From: Pseudarthrobacter psychrotolerans
Lineage (GTDB): Bacteria; Actinomycetota; Actinomycetes; Actinomycetales; Micrococcaceae
Direction: 5' to 3'
Assembly (NCBI RefSeq): GCF_009911795.1
Contig: NZ_CP047898.1
Span: forward strand, 2,480,001-2,544,000
Length of the DNA stretch: 64,000 nucleotides
The notes beneath the pieces were generated by a model. It saw only the letters and a list, made by a program, of their open reading frames with translations, searched no databases and had not been told where the DNA came from. Within the stretch, counting starts at the first letter, position 1, and every line of letters starts with the position of its first letter. Shown in pieces: positions 24,039 to 34,000 of this stretch. The translations under genes and the position numbers were made by a program.

Positions 24039-26621
24039 TCAGGTCACGTGGGTAATTGGCCCAGCGGGGCTCCCCGGCGGGCCGATCAGTTCCAGGCAGA
24101 GCATGGCGTTGAGGCCCCACTGGGAGGCCCAGTTGGTGGAGATGTTGGGGTGTTCGACGACGGAACGCCAGGTCTGTGCCTGCTGCAGCGATGCGGCGAA
24201 AGGGGTTGTCAGCCCGCCGCTGGCGTTCTCCAGCAGGATTTTCCAGGCAGTGGCAGCGAGTTCCTCGTCGCGGTAGTACCAGGCGCCGTAGGCCATCATT
24301 CCGGTGGCCATGGACGGCCAGCTGAAGTGGGTATCGTTCAACGCCCCGCCGGTGAGGCGCTGTTTTTCAGCTTCCGGCAGGGCGTAGAAACGGCCGAAAT
24401 CGGCGAGCATCCGGCGGAAGCCATCATGGTCCAGCGCCTCGGCCACCTCCATCCACACCTGCGGGGCGCCGAAGGCGATGATCATATGGAAGCCACCCTC
24501 TGTCCCGGTGAACATGTGGTGCAGGTCCAGGCCCGAGGCATCGAGCTCCAGGGTGGGTCCGGAGAGCAGCCCGTGGGGCATGGCCTCAAGCTGGCTGATG
24601 CCCTTGGTGATCCGGTCCTTCCACTGGGTGTCGCCGGTGCGTTCCCACTCGCTGAACCAGTTGGACACCAGTGCGGACCAGTCGGGCCCGATCCGGATAT
24701 GCGTCCGTTCCGGGGTCCGCTCGTAGAACTCACGCATGGGGTCCAGCCGGTCCAGCGCGTGCTCGGCGTCGCGGACCTCGGAGAGAAGCTCGCCGATGCG
24801 TTCATCCCCCGTGATGAAGTAGTAGTAGCGGTGCAGCCCGGCCATGCTGATCCGGACTTCCTTGCAGCCGCAGCCCCAGTGGACCACATTGTGGCGGGAC
24901 CCCAGCCGGGAGTACTCGCCGAAGTGGTGCCGGTCCACCTCGGCGCTGTGCCAGGTCATGGCCTCCGCGAGGCGGAAGGCCCGTGCGTCGCCGGTGCGCA
25001 GGAACGACTGCCAGAGCCACATGTTGGGCGCCAGTTCGTTGTTGGCCCAGGCGAAACCACCCAGGTCATAACGCCACTGGTGGCGGTACTGGTCGTAGCT
25101 GTGCATAAAATCGCCGTAGTTCCAGTAGCCGTACCAGCCGCGCTGCTCCACTTCCTGGGTGTAGAACTCCACCAGCCCGTCCAGCCGCTGTTCGACGGCG
25201 GCGCCGGCGGGCACCGTCTCCGGCAGCCCCCACGTGGTTCCGGCGGCGCGGGAGGAGTAGTACAGCTCCGGATCGCAGACGGGCTGGGCAGGCTGCTGGC
25301 GTTCGCAGGCCAGTTCCCACAGCCAGTCGTTGGACGGTGACGCGTCCACGAAGTCAAAGGAGATGTGCGACGTATTGGCCACACCTTCCGGGGTGGAGCG
25401 CAGTTCGTCGAAGCCTTCGTAGGCGCTGGGCACGTGGCATTCGTCCGTGTAGTGACGCAGGTCCATGGGTTCCACTGACTCGGCCCAGGACCACGCCGTG
25501 AACGCGGCGGAATCCCCAGCCATGCCGTCCACTTCCAGGGCGGCCGGGAATTTCTGCCAGAAGCCACGCAGGGTAACGGCCACGCCGCCCGTAGTGTCCC
25601 CGGCATACACCAGTCCCTGGCTGCGGTGGCCCTTGCCCATCCGGACGGGCAACAGCCTGGCGTTGGCCTGCTTCTCCAGACGGAAGTAGTCCTCGGATTC
25701 TTGCGTCACGCGGAAGGTGGACCAGACAGCATTCTGCCGTCCGACGGCGAACACCTCCGCGGTCTCCTTCGTCTCGGCAACGGCCTGGCCTGCCAGCTGG
25801 CGGGCATAGTCCGGGTTGTCGCCGCTGAACGGCCGGCTGTAGACGGACTGCACGGGTTCGGTGTAGACGGCGGTGTCCCCCGCGATGCTGACGCGGCGGT
25901 TCAGCAGATCCCCGTTGAGGCTCCGGTCCAGCCGCAGCCCGACGCCCTTGATGATCCGGTCCTTGGCCGCGTCCTGGAACAGCAGTGTCTGCGTAACCTG
26001 AACGGTGGCCTGCCCGGCGAAGAACGTGAGGCGGATGATGAACCGGAGCAGTTCGGTGCCACCCGCGGCGACGGCCCCCTCGATCCGGACCACCGTCCGC
26101 ACGGAGCCCGGAGTCTCGATGTCCGCGGACTCGACGCTGGCCTGGGCATCCGGTGCACTGACCACCAGCCGCAGGGCATCGCCGAGCTGCCGTCCGTCCG
26201 GCGCAGTGAACGGGCCGGAGAGCTCGCCACCCGCCTCCCCGGTGCCCGTGGGGATGGTCACGGTGAATGCGCCGGTATCGACAATGATGGTCCCGCCGTC
26301 GGAGGAAGCCAGCAGGCGGGTCGGCAGTGCATCGGCCGTTGCCGGCCCGGATCCAAAGGCTGGTGCCAGCTCCGAGGCGAAGGCACCCGCCAGCACCGGC
26401 TCCAGCGCAGCAGCCTCAGTGCCGCCCGGAACCACCACGGCATGGGCGGTCCATTTAACGGTGCCGTCCGGCCAGTAAGCCAGCGGCCTGGCCTCATGGG
26501 CCAGCGCGGCATCGGCCAGCCGAACGCCGGGGACGCCAGCTGCGCCCAATTCCCCCTGCGCCCACGGCCTGCCGAACTGCACAGCCGTGTCCACGCGTGG
26601 TGCCTGCTCAAGCCATTTCAC
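24039..26621 (-). CDS. YetA / PcRGLX-like exo-rhamnogalacturonan lyase family protein
   Basis: 860 residues from GTG 26621, which overlaps the GH42 stop (GTGA); the open frame further upstream is a shadow. An N-terminal beta-sandwich (VKWLEQAPRVDTAVQFGRPWAQGEL, LAYWPDGTVKWTAHAVVVPGG) precedes an alpha-toroid-like half (YGYWNYGDFMHSYDQYRHQWRYDLGGFAWANNE, then HWGCGCKEVRISMAGLHRYYY). This resembles YetA of B. subtilis and the fungal exo-rhamnogalacturonan lyase PcRGLX. No signal peptide is visible, so it would act on imported fragments. The enzyme activity is inferred from family and context. Confidence 0.8.
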   Translation of the reverse strand: MKWLEQAPRVDTAVQFGRPWAQGELGAAGVPGVRLADAALAHEARPLAYWPDGTVKWTAHAVVVPGGTEAAALEPVLAGAFASELAPAFGSGPATADALPTRLLASSDGGTIIVDTGAFTVTIPTGTGEAGGELSGPFTAPDGRQLGDALRLVVSAPDAQASVESADIETPGSVRTVVRIEGAVAAGGTELLRFIIRLTFFAGQATVQVTQTLLFQDAAKDRIIKGVGLRLDRSLNGDLLNRRVSIAGDTAVYTEPVQSVYSRPFSGDNPDYARQLAGQAVAETKETAEVFAVGRQNAVWSTFRVTQESEDYFRLEKQANARLLPVRMGKGHRSQGLVYAGDTTGGVAVTLRGFWQKFPAALEVDGMAGDSAAFTAWSWAESVEPMDLRHYTDECHVPSAYEGFDELRSTPEGVANTSHISFDFVDASPSNDWLWELACERQQPAQPVCDPELYYSSRAAGTTWGLPETVPAGAAVEQRLDGLVEFYTQEVEQRGWYGYWNYGDFMHSYDQYRHQWRYDLGGFAWANNELAPNMWLWQSFLRTGDARAFRLAEAMTWHSAEVDRHHFGEYSRLGSRHNVVHWGCGCKEVRISMAGLHRYYYFITGDERIGELLSEVRDAEHALDRLDPMREFYERTPERTHIRIGPDWSALVSNWFSEWERTGDTQWKDRITKGISQLEAMPHGLLSGPTLELDASGLDLHHMFTGTEGGFHMIIAFGAPQVWMEVAEALDHDGFRRMLADFGRFYALPEAEKQRLTGGALNDTHFSWPSMATGMMAYGAWYYRDEELAATAWKILLENASGGLTTPFAASLQQAQTWRSVVEHPNISTNWASQWGLNAMLCLELIGPPGSPAGPITHVT

Positions 26622-28729
26622 AGTGATTGCTCCTCTTTGATGTCTTCCAGAACCAGGTAGTCGTAGGCGCCCAGGGTGTGGACGCCGGCGGAAAGGGTAA
26701 GCGCGGGGTGGCTGGCGTGGCTGCCGTTGTCGGCGTGGACGGCCTGCTTGCCCAGCAGTTTGCGGGCGGGCCACAGGAGAGTGAACGCTCCCGGCTCGCC
26801 GCCCATGTTGACCAGCCAGTGCTGCAGTCGGCCGTTGCGCCAGCGCAGATATTCGGCCACCGTGCCACCCGCGGTTCGGACACGCGGCAGCACCCCGGCG
26901 CACGCGTACTCGACGACGGCAGCCAGCGCCGCGCCGCCGTCGTACGCGCCGCTGCCGTCCGGTCCGCCGGTTCCCGCGCCGGCCCCTGGATAGGAACCGA
27001 GCAGGATCATCCGGCCGGCGCCGATCCGGCGTTCGGTGGCGAATTCAAGGCCTTCGGCGGGACCGCCGGTGACCGTGCCGAGCGCCGTGGCCGCACCGGG
27101 CGCGTCATTTTCGGGGAGCCGGAAGAACGTACTCATCCGTGAGAGGACGACGTCGTGGCCCAGGATGCTGCCCCGGGAATCTGATCCGGTGGCCGGGAAC
27201 TGGAAGACGGATTCAACGCCGGCGGCGGCCTCCAGCCCGCCGAGGGCGGAGTCGGCATGCCAGGTGTGGTGCTCCGTACGGCCGCCGGTGCCGGGCCCGC
27301 AGGCCCAGGTGCCGCCGTCGTGCACCCACTGCAGGATCCGCGCCCGGTCCTGCTCCGGGAGGTGGTGGACGAACGGGGTGAAGAGCACGCGGAAGCCGGC
27401 GAGGGAGGCCTCCACCGGAATCAGTGACCGCTGGATGCCGGCCCGGACCAGTCCTGCGTGGAAGGCCGAGATCAGGCCGCGGTAGCCAACATGGTCGCCC
27501 GCCTCGGTCTCCAGGAATGCCTTCGCGTGGTCCGAGTAGTGGACGGCGACGGCGGGCTGGGCCGGGCTGCTGTGGTCCAGCAGCGGCTTCACCGCCGGAA
27601 GCAGCCGGCCGATTGCCTCCGCGCTGGCGTAGCCGATGGTGGGCTGTCCCCAGGCGCTGAGCACCGAACCGTGCGCCTGTTCGCTGCCGCCGCGGTGCTG
27701 GCGGAAGAGCCAGAACAGGAATCCGGCGGACCCTGAGGCGTAGTTGGCGAAGGCCTCCGCTTCCACGAACCCGTGCGGGTGCGGCACGCCGTAGTGCCGT
27801 ACCGAGCCGCCGTGGCTGGGACTGGTCTCCATCAGGACCGTGCGGCGGGACCTTGCCAGGCGCGGGAAGTAGTCCAGGTTCATCAGGAACGCGGAATGGT
27901 TGTTGGCCGAGGGGTAGGTGTCGAAGCTGGAGAAGTCCAGGTTCTCGAAGAGCGCGGCGTTGTCGAGGTCGAAGCCGAAGCCGCTGTTGTGGGTCACGGG
28001 AAGGGTGCTGCGGCCGCGGATGATGTCCGCCTGTTCGCGGGCAAACCCGTTGATGCATTCCTGGCTGAACAGCCTGAAATCGTTGACCAGCGAGGCGTTG
28101 TGGAGGAACGGCGTGGGGCCGGGAAGGGGCACCTGCGCAAAGTTTTGATACGTTTCACTCCAGACCGCGGAGTGCCACGCGTGGTTGAGCAGATCAACCT
28201 CCTGGTAGCGCGCGGCCAGCCAGCCGGTCCAGAGGCCACGGCAGGTTGCGCAGTGGCAGCCGCCCACGTGGGACTTGAACTCGTTGTCCAACTGCCACGC
28301 GAGAACCCTCCGGTCATTCCCGACGGCGGCCGCAATGGTCCTGGTTATCCGTGCGGCGCGGTCGCGGAAGACAGAGTTGTTGGTGCAGATATGCTGGCGG
28401 GAGCCGTGACCCAGCGCAACGCCGTCGGCGGTGTGGTGCAGGCGTTCCGGGTGGCCATGGGTGAGCCAGACCGGCGGGGTGGCCGTGGGTGTGCAGACTA
28501 TGGCACTGAGCCCGTTGGCGCCGAGCACATCGAGGGCGCGGTCCAGGACGTCCAGGCGGATCTCCCCATCCACCGATTCCAGGGCGGACCACATGAACTC
28601 GCCCAGCCTGGCCGTGTTCATACCGAGCCGACGCATGTGGGCGGCGTCGGCAGCGAAGGTGGCGGCGTCCAGGACCTCAGGATAGACGGCCGCACCATAG
28701 AGGAGGCGGCCGTCAAAGAGCTCATCCAA
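26618..28729 (-). CDS. Beta-galactosidase GH42 (YesZ-like)
   Basis: 703 residues from TTG 28729, picked because AGGGGG lies six bases upstream and LLDELFDGRLLYGAAVYPE begins the family core; earlier codons in the frame are low-complexity. The acid/base glutamate is in WQLDNEFKSH and the nucleophile in VLMETSPSHG. GGCHCATCRGLW supplies the zinc cysteines of the YesZ type. It hydrolyses beta-galactosides from galactan side chains of rhamnogalacturonan I, inside the cell. The start overlaps the YesL-like stop by 8 nt, and its stop overlaps the next GTG, so three genes are translationally coupled. Confidence 0.9.
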   Translation of the reverse strand: MDELFDGRLLYGAAVYPEVLDAATFAADAAHMRRLGMNTARLGEFMWSALESVDGEIRLDVLDRALDVLGANGLSAIVCTPTATPPVWLTHGHPERLHHTADGVALGHGSRQHICTNNSVFRDRAARITRTIAAAVGNDRRVLAWQLDNEFKSHVGGCHCATCRGLWTGWLAARYQEVDLLNHAWHSAVWSETYQNFAQVPLPGPTPFLHNASLVNDFRLFSQECINGFAREQADIIRGRSTLPVTHNSGFGFDLDNAALFENLDFSSFDTYPSANNHSAFLMNLDYFPRLARSRRTVLMETSPSHGGSVRHYGVPHPHGFVEAEAFANYASGSAGFLFWLFRQHRGGSEQAHGSVLSAWGQPTIGYASAEAIGRLLPAVKPLLDHSSPAQPAVAVHYSDHAKAFLETEAGDHVGYRGLISAFHAGLVRAGIQRSLIPVEASLAGFRVLFTPFVHHLPEQDRARILQWVHDGGTWACGPGTGGRTEHHTWHADSALGGLEAAAGVESVFQFPATGSDSRGSILGHDVVLSRMSTFFRLPENDAPGAATALGTVTGGPAEGLEFATERRIGAGRMILLGSYPGAGAGTGGPDGSGAYDGGAALAAVVEYACAGVLPRVRTAGGTVAEYLRWRNGRLQHWLVNMGGEPGAFTLLWPARKLLGKQAVHADNGSHASHPALTLSAGVHTLGAYDYLVLEDIKEEQSL

Positions 28730-29441
28730 CAGGTGCCCCCTGCCGGCTGGGCCGGGCGACGGCGGGGTGGCCGACGGCGGGGCGCGCGACGGCGGGTATG
28801 TCAGCTTCCTGGAGTGCGGCGAAGGCGGCCACGGACTCGTCATTGGCGGCAAAGAACCGGTCGCACAGCCAGCCGGTTACGTACAGCCAGGCGCCGATGC
28901 TGAAGAAGGGGATGAGTCCAGGCAGGGCGCGGCTCGCGTAATAGGCTGCGGCCGTGATGAACAGCAGGATGACGGTGCCCGCCAGGTGGCGGACAGCGAA
29001 GCGGGAGCAGATCATCAGGTACTGGCCCAGGGGCAGTTCGTAGCGGGCGTACATCGGGAAGAGGTAGCAGACCACTCCGGCGAGGAAGATGGCGGCAACA
29101 AACGTGCCGGCTGCGATCAGCTGGGACATCAGGTCCCCGGCGCCGGACGAGTAGTTCCAGTTCATCGCCAGGGCAACGGCCACGGCCTTGACGGGCAACG
29201 CCAGAGCGTTGGCACGGACGAAGTTCGCGAAGTATTCACGGGTGAACGACTTGAGCAGCGGGGCGGCTTCTCCCCGTGCCCGGCGCCGGACCAGGATCTG
29301 CGCCGCGGCCGTTGCAGGACCTGCACCCAGGACACCCAGGCCCAGCAGGGTGAAGAGGATCCACAGCACGTTGAGGCAGGCAATCCAGAGCAGGGTGTCA
29401 AAGAACGAGTAGGCGCGTGCACTGAAATTTCCAGCCAGCAT
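28722..29441 (-). CDS. YesL-family (DUF624) membrane protein
   Basis: 239 residues from ATG 29441, preceded by AAGGAG seven bases upstream; longer frames have no such site. It begins MLAGNFSARAYSFFDTLLWIACLNVLWILFTLLGLGVLGAGPA, the typical DUF624 opening, and has about five hydrophobic segments. The proline/alanine-rich tail (ARPAVGHPAVARPSRQ) is a local extension. YesL-like proteins accompany sugar ABC importers in many Firmicutes and actinobacteria; function is not known. It is the first gene of the rhamnogalacturonan operon. Confidence 0.85.
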   Translation of the reverse strand: MLAGNFSARAYSFFDTLLWIACLNVLWILFTLLGLGVLGAGPATAAAQILVRRRARGEAAPLLKSFTREYFANFVRANALALPVKAVAVALAMNWNYSSGAGDLMSQLIAAGTFVAAIFLAGVVCYLFPMYARYELPLGQYLMICSRFAVRHLAGTVILLFITAAAYYASRALPGLIPFFSIGAWLYVTGWLCDRFFAANDESVAAFAALQEADIPAVARPAVGHPAVARPSRQGAPVG

Positions 29442-29521
29442 GGCAAAGCTCCTTCGGTTCTCCATCGTTGCAGAAACGCGTCCATGAGTGGCGGGCGTCA
29501 CCTGAGTAATCGGTTTCTCGA

Positions 29522-29572
29522 AATCTAGACCCCTCACGGCGGGCGGGTCAAGCTAATTTTTGAATCGTTACA
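29522..29572 (-). promoter_or_regulatory. Promoter and LacI-type site of the rhamnogalacturonan operon
   Basis: On the minus strand TTGACC (29546-29551) and TAGATT (29522-29527) are spaced by 18 nt, a good SigA-type promoter 80 nt before the YesL-like start. TGAATCGTTACA (29561-29572) lies just upstream and matches the half-sites of the rhamnose operator except for one or two bases. Confidence 0.65.
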
Positions 29573-29613
29573 TTACTGGACTCGGCACCCCGCCATAGTC
29601 CACACTGGACCTT

Positions 29614-29627
29614 GGAAAGCGCTTGCC
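29614..29627. promoter_or_regulatory. Second operator type, GGAAAGCGCTTGCC
   Basis: A 14-mer with 12 of 14 palindromic positions and a central CG, containing the perfect palindrome AAGCGCTT. It differs at three positions from GGCAAGCGTTTTCC at 41308-41321. LacI-family repressors use this kind of site. Confidence 0.45.
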
Positions 29628-29640
29628 GGATGATGTATCA

Positions 29641-31098
29641 GTGAGCGCCAAGGGCCAGCCAGCCCCGTATCCGCCTGCCAGCGCCGGTATCGCGGGAACG
29701 CCGCATCGTCCGCTCCGGCCCCGTCACGACGGCCGCCGGGGCCAAGATTTTGTGCCTGCGGGCAGAAACGGAGATCCATTGGGAACGCCAGCCGGCACCG
29801 CCGCCGAGTCACAGTCCCGGAAGGCAGATCCTGTCCAGACCGGCGGTCTTGGTGAGGCTCAGGATCCCCTCCAGACCTGCGGTCTCGGTGAGGCCCGGGA
29901 TCCTGTCCGGACCGAAGATCCTGGCCCGGCCCCGGCGCCCGTGCCGGAGCAAGTCCGCCCGGCCCGCGTGGCGCTGGTAGGCGTCCACGGCTTCGGCACG
30001 CACCACCTGCGCAACCTCGAACGCCTCCAGGGCGCCGGCGTCGTCGAACTCGTTGCCGTGGCCGATCCCCAGCCGCCGGCCCCGGGGTCCGTGCCCGATA
30101 CAGCCGCAGTTTTTCCGGGACTCACCGACCTGCTGGCTGCCACCCCGGACCTGGACGTAATCATTGTGGCCACGCCCATCCAGACGCACGCCCCGCTGGG
30201 CCTCGCCGCACTGGCCACCAACGCGGACCTGTACCTGGAGAAGCCACCCGTGGCATCCCTGGCCGACTTCAACACGCTGTGCGACGCCGCCAAGGCTTCC
30301 GGCCGGAGCGTGCAGATCGGCTTCCAGAGCCTGGGGTCACACGCGCTGCAGGCCATCGAGGAACTGCTGGCCAGCGGAGCAATCGGCACGCTGCAGGGCA
30401 TCTCGGCCACCGGTCGCTGGGTCCGCGACAGGGCCTACTACAAGCGCTCCCGCTGGGCCGGGAAGCGGAGCATTGACGGCGTCGACGTGGTTGACGGGGT
30501 CGCCACCAATCCGCTGGCCCACGCCGTGGCCACTGCGCTGCGCATCGCCGGCGCCCGCACCACGTCCGACGTTGCCTCCGTGGAAACGGACCTCTACCGG
30601 GCCAATGACATCGAATCCGACGACACCTCCGTCATCCGGATCCGCACCACCGCCGGGCTCCCCGTCACCTGCGCACTCACGATCTGCGCCACCGAATCCG
30701 TGGAACCCTATGTCACGCTGCAGGGCTCCCGGGGCCAGGCCGTGTTCCACTACACCGAAGACCGCCTCACCGTGACCACCCCCTCAGGGGAAACCGGGCA
30801 GATCTTCGGCCGGGACGACCTCACGGAGAACCTGCTGGCCCACCGCCGCGAAGGCCAAGAACTGATCAGCCCGCTCCTGGACAGCGGGGCCTTCATGCTG
30901 GTGCTCGAAGCCATCCGGACTGCACCCTTGCCGGCCCTCATCGACAGCGCCTACGTCCATTGGGAAGGTGACGGCGACGCTGCGCACGCCGTCGTCGTCG
31001 GGATCGAGGAAGCCCTGGAGCGTGCCACGCAAGAACATGCAACTTTCAGCGAGCTCCGACTGCCCTGGGCCCTGGCAGCACGCGGAACTGATTCCTGA
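29641..31098 (+). CDS. Gfo/Idh/MocA family oxidoreductase with long N-terminal extension
   Basis: 485 residues from GTG 29641; GTG 29941 (385 residues, directly before RPARVALVGVHGFG) is a real alternative because neither start has a clear ribosome site. The NAD(P)-binding fold starts near residue 110, followed by DVIIVATPIQTHAPLGLAAL and the EKPP motif (YLEKPPVA). The extension before it is low-complexity and includes a 12-residue tandem repeat. Family members oxidise or epimerise sugars. Its stop overlaps the rhamnosidase start (TGATG), so it probably acts on a product of that enzyme, such as rhamnose or an unsaturated uronide; the substrate is unknown. Confidence 0.8.
   Translation: MSAKGQPAPYPPASAGIAGTPHRPLRPRHDGRRGQDFVPAGRNGDPLGTPAGTAAESQSRKADPVQTGGLGEAQDPLQTCGLGEARDPVRTEDPGPAPAPVPEQVRPARVALVGVHGFGTHHLRNLERLQGAGVVELVAVADPQPPAPGSVPDTAAVFPGLTDLLAATPDLDVIIVATPIQTHAPLGLAALATNADLYLEKPPVASLADFNTLCDAAKASGRSVQIGFQSLGSHALQAIEELLASGAIGTLQGISATGRWVRDRAYYKRSRWAGKRSIDGVDVVDGVATNPLAHAVATALRIAGARTTSDVASVETDLYRANDIESDDTSVIRIRTTAGLPVTCALTICATESVEPYVTLQGSRGQAVFHYTEDRLTVTTPSGETGQIFGRDDLTENLLAHRREGQELISPLLDSGAFMLVLEAIRTAPLPALIDSAYVHWEGDGDAAHAVVVGIEEALERATQEHATFSELRLPWALAARGTDS
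29827..29915 (+). repeat. 36-bp in-frame tandem repeat in the oxidoreductase N-terminus
   Basis: Two full units (29827-29862, 29863-29898) and a partial third (from 29899) with few mismatches. In frame they read DPVQTGGLGEAQ, DPLQTCGLGEAR and DPVRT. The unit length keeps the frame, so copy number may vary without breaking the protein. Confidence 0.85.
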
Positions 31099-34000
31099 TG
31101 GGCAACTCCCCCGCCCAGGAAGCAACCCCCACACTGACCCGCCAAGGCCAGCTGCAGGCGTCCGGCCTGCTGACGGACGGGCTCTCCCCCTGCCTCACTG
31201 CCTCGCTGCGCCCGGTGTTCGGGTGGATATTGGGCCTGCCGGAGGACGCCGACCCCGCCGCGGCCCGGCAGACCGGTTTCGAAATCGCCGTCGAGGATTC
31301 GGCCGGAGCGGAGGTCTGGTGCTCCGGGCCCGTCCCGTCGTCGAGCCAGTCCGGGATCCCCTACGGCGGTCCGGAACTGGCCGAGGACGCGGACTACAGC
31401 TGGCGGGTGCGCGTGAGTGACGCCGGCGGCCACCCCGGTCCCTGGTCCGAACCGCAACAATTCAGTACCGGGCTCTCGGACACCGGATGGGGTGCCGCCT
31501 GGATCCACCTTGCCCCGGGCGGCCGGGCTCCGCTGGAAATCATGGACGGTGCCCTGCGGGTTGCCGGCTCCCCGTTCCTGCCCATTCCCTGCCCTCCCGT
31601 CCGCCGTTTCTTTCTGGAGGCCCGCCTCCGGCCGGTGATGGGATGGGCCGGTCTGCTCCTCCGCAGCAGCGGACCAGGCACTGGATTGCTGCTGGACCTG
31701 AACACGGCAGGGAACGTGGTGCTCCGCCGCGCCCCGGAATGGGACATCCCCGCACCTGCCACTCCGGCCACCGACGTGCTGGCCAGCGCCCAGCTGGAAC
31801 GCCGCGCCGTGGCCAGCCAGGAACGGCTGCCCGGCAAGGACCTGGTCCCCGGCACCTGGCAGGATCTCACGGTTTCCGACGACGGTACCACCATCACCGT
31901 TACCCTCGACGGCGTTGAGCTGCTCACTGTCAATGAGCCGCTCCCCGCGGGGTTCGAGGGGCGGCTCGCCCTGCATCAGGGTCCCCGCAGCCAGGCCGAG
32001 TACGCCTCGCTGCGGATTACGGACGGCGCCCATGCTGACAGTGCCAGTGCCGGCGACACCATTCCTGGCGACGCTATTGCTGACGACGCAGTGCTCCTGG
32101 ACCACCGGTTCAGCGAGGGTCCGGAAGAGGCCCGCGCGTTCCTCGGCCACTGGGCCCGCACCACGGCACACCGGCAGCCCGACGAATGGTCACTTTTCCG
32201 CAGCACCATTCTGGTCACGGGAACTGTCGCCCGGGCACGCCTCTTTGTGGCTGCGAGCCATCATGCGCAGGCGGCGTTGGACGGCAACGCCTGCCTCAGC
32301 ACCACCTCCTTCGGCTACCCCGGCGAGGGATATTACGACGCCGCCGACGTCACCGCGCTGCTCGCCGCGCACTCACCGGGTGAGCGGAAACAGTCGGGCC
32401 AGCAAGTCCAGCCAGCGCTGCCCGGCCAGCAGACACAACAGCCGCCCGTACCGGTCCCGCTGACCGCCCTTCTCCACTGGTACGGCCCCGGCCAGGGCAG
32501 GGCAGCCGGCGTACCCGGCCTGCTGGTCCGCCTGAGCGTGGACTACACGGACGGGCGCCGCGAGATCTTCGGCTCGGGCCCGGACTGGACCGCTGCCGAG
32601 GCACCGTACCGCCAGGCTGGTTATCGCAATGACGAGGGCGATCCCGTGGAGCACCTCGACGGGCAGGCAGCGGCAGCCCTGGATGCAGGCCAGGACATGC
32701 CACCGGCCCTGAGCTACGGCCCCCACCCCGTCCCCGAGTTCCCGGCCCTGCACCCGCGGCGCACTTCCCTTTCCGAGACTTTTGTCGCCCCGGAAGCCTT
32801 CCTGACCGCCGCGGACGGAACGCTCGTGGCGGACTTCGGCCGGGTCATCCCGGCACGTCCGGAGGTGGACTTCCGCACCGGTGTGGCCGGACGGACCGTG
32901 ATGATCCGGGCCGGCTACCTCCTGGATGCAGACGGGCGGGTGGATCGGAGCAAAACGGCCAGCCAGAACACCGACATGTCCTTCCCCTACACCCAGGCCG
33001 AGGGCCCGCAGCAGTTCCGGGCCACCGTGCACCTGGGCTTCCGCTACCTGGAACTCCCCGGAGTGGAGGCGCAGGACCTGTCCCGGGTGGGCGCCGTCGT
33101 GATCCACGGCCGGCACCCGGACGAGGGGAGCTTCAGCAGCTCCAACCCCACGCTGGATGCTGTGTTCCGGTTGCTGCGCGATTCCGCGCTGTACGGGGTC
33201 CAGGAACAGTTCGTCGATACGCCCACCCGGGAAAAAGGCCAGTTCCTGGCCGACGCCGTCAACATCTCCTACGCCACCATGGCCCTGTTCGGCGAGCACG
33301 CCTACACGGCGCAGGCGCTGCGGGAGTTCGGCTGGTCGGCCGGCCGCTACTGGACCGCTGGCGAGGACCTGGGGCGCTACAACGCGGTCTACCCCAACGG
33401 CGACGGGAAGCGGGACATCCCCGACTTTTCGCTCATGATGCCGGAGTGGGCCGAGGAATTCCACCTGCGGACCGGAGACCTTGCCCTCGTAGCGGAACTG
33501 CTCCCGCACCTCCGGAATACCGCAGACTATGCACTGCGGTACCTCGCCACGGAAGGTCCGACGGCGGGACTGGTCACCGAGCTCGGCGGCGGCTCCGGCC
33601 CCTACCTCCACGGCATCGTGGACTGGCCCGCCCCCGGCCGCTTCGGCTATGACATGGAGTGCGCGGCCAAGACCACCGTCAACGCCCAGGCCTACTCGGC
33701 CCTTATGTCCACGGCCCGGCTGTGCAGCCTCGCCGGCCAGGAGGACGCGGCAGGCCGGTACGCCGGGCAGGCCGGGGCTTTGGCGGAAACCATCCGCACG
33801 CGCCTGCGCGTGGACGGGGTGATGGTGGACGGCCTGCACGCCGACGGCACACCCAGCACCCACGAGTCCCAGCACGCCACGTCATTCCCGCTGTCCCTGG
33901 GGATCACCGATCCGGCGCACGCCGCGGCCGACGCGGAGCGGATCGCCGGGCAAGGCATGCGGCAGGGGCCCATGACAGTGCACCGGCTGGTGCGTGCGCT

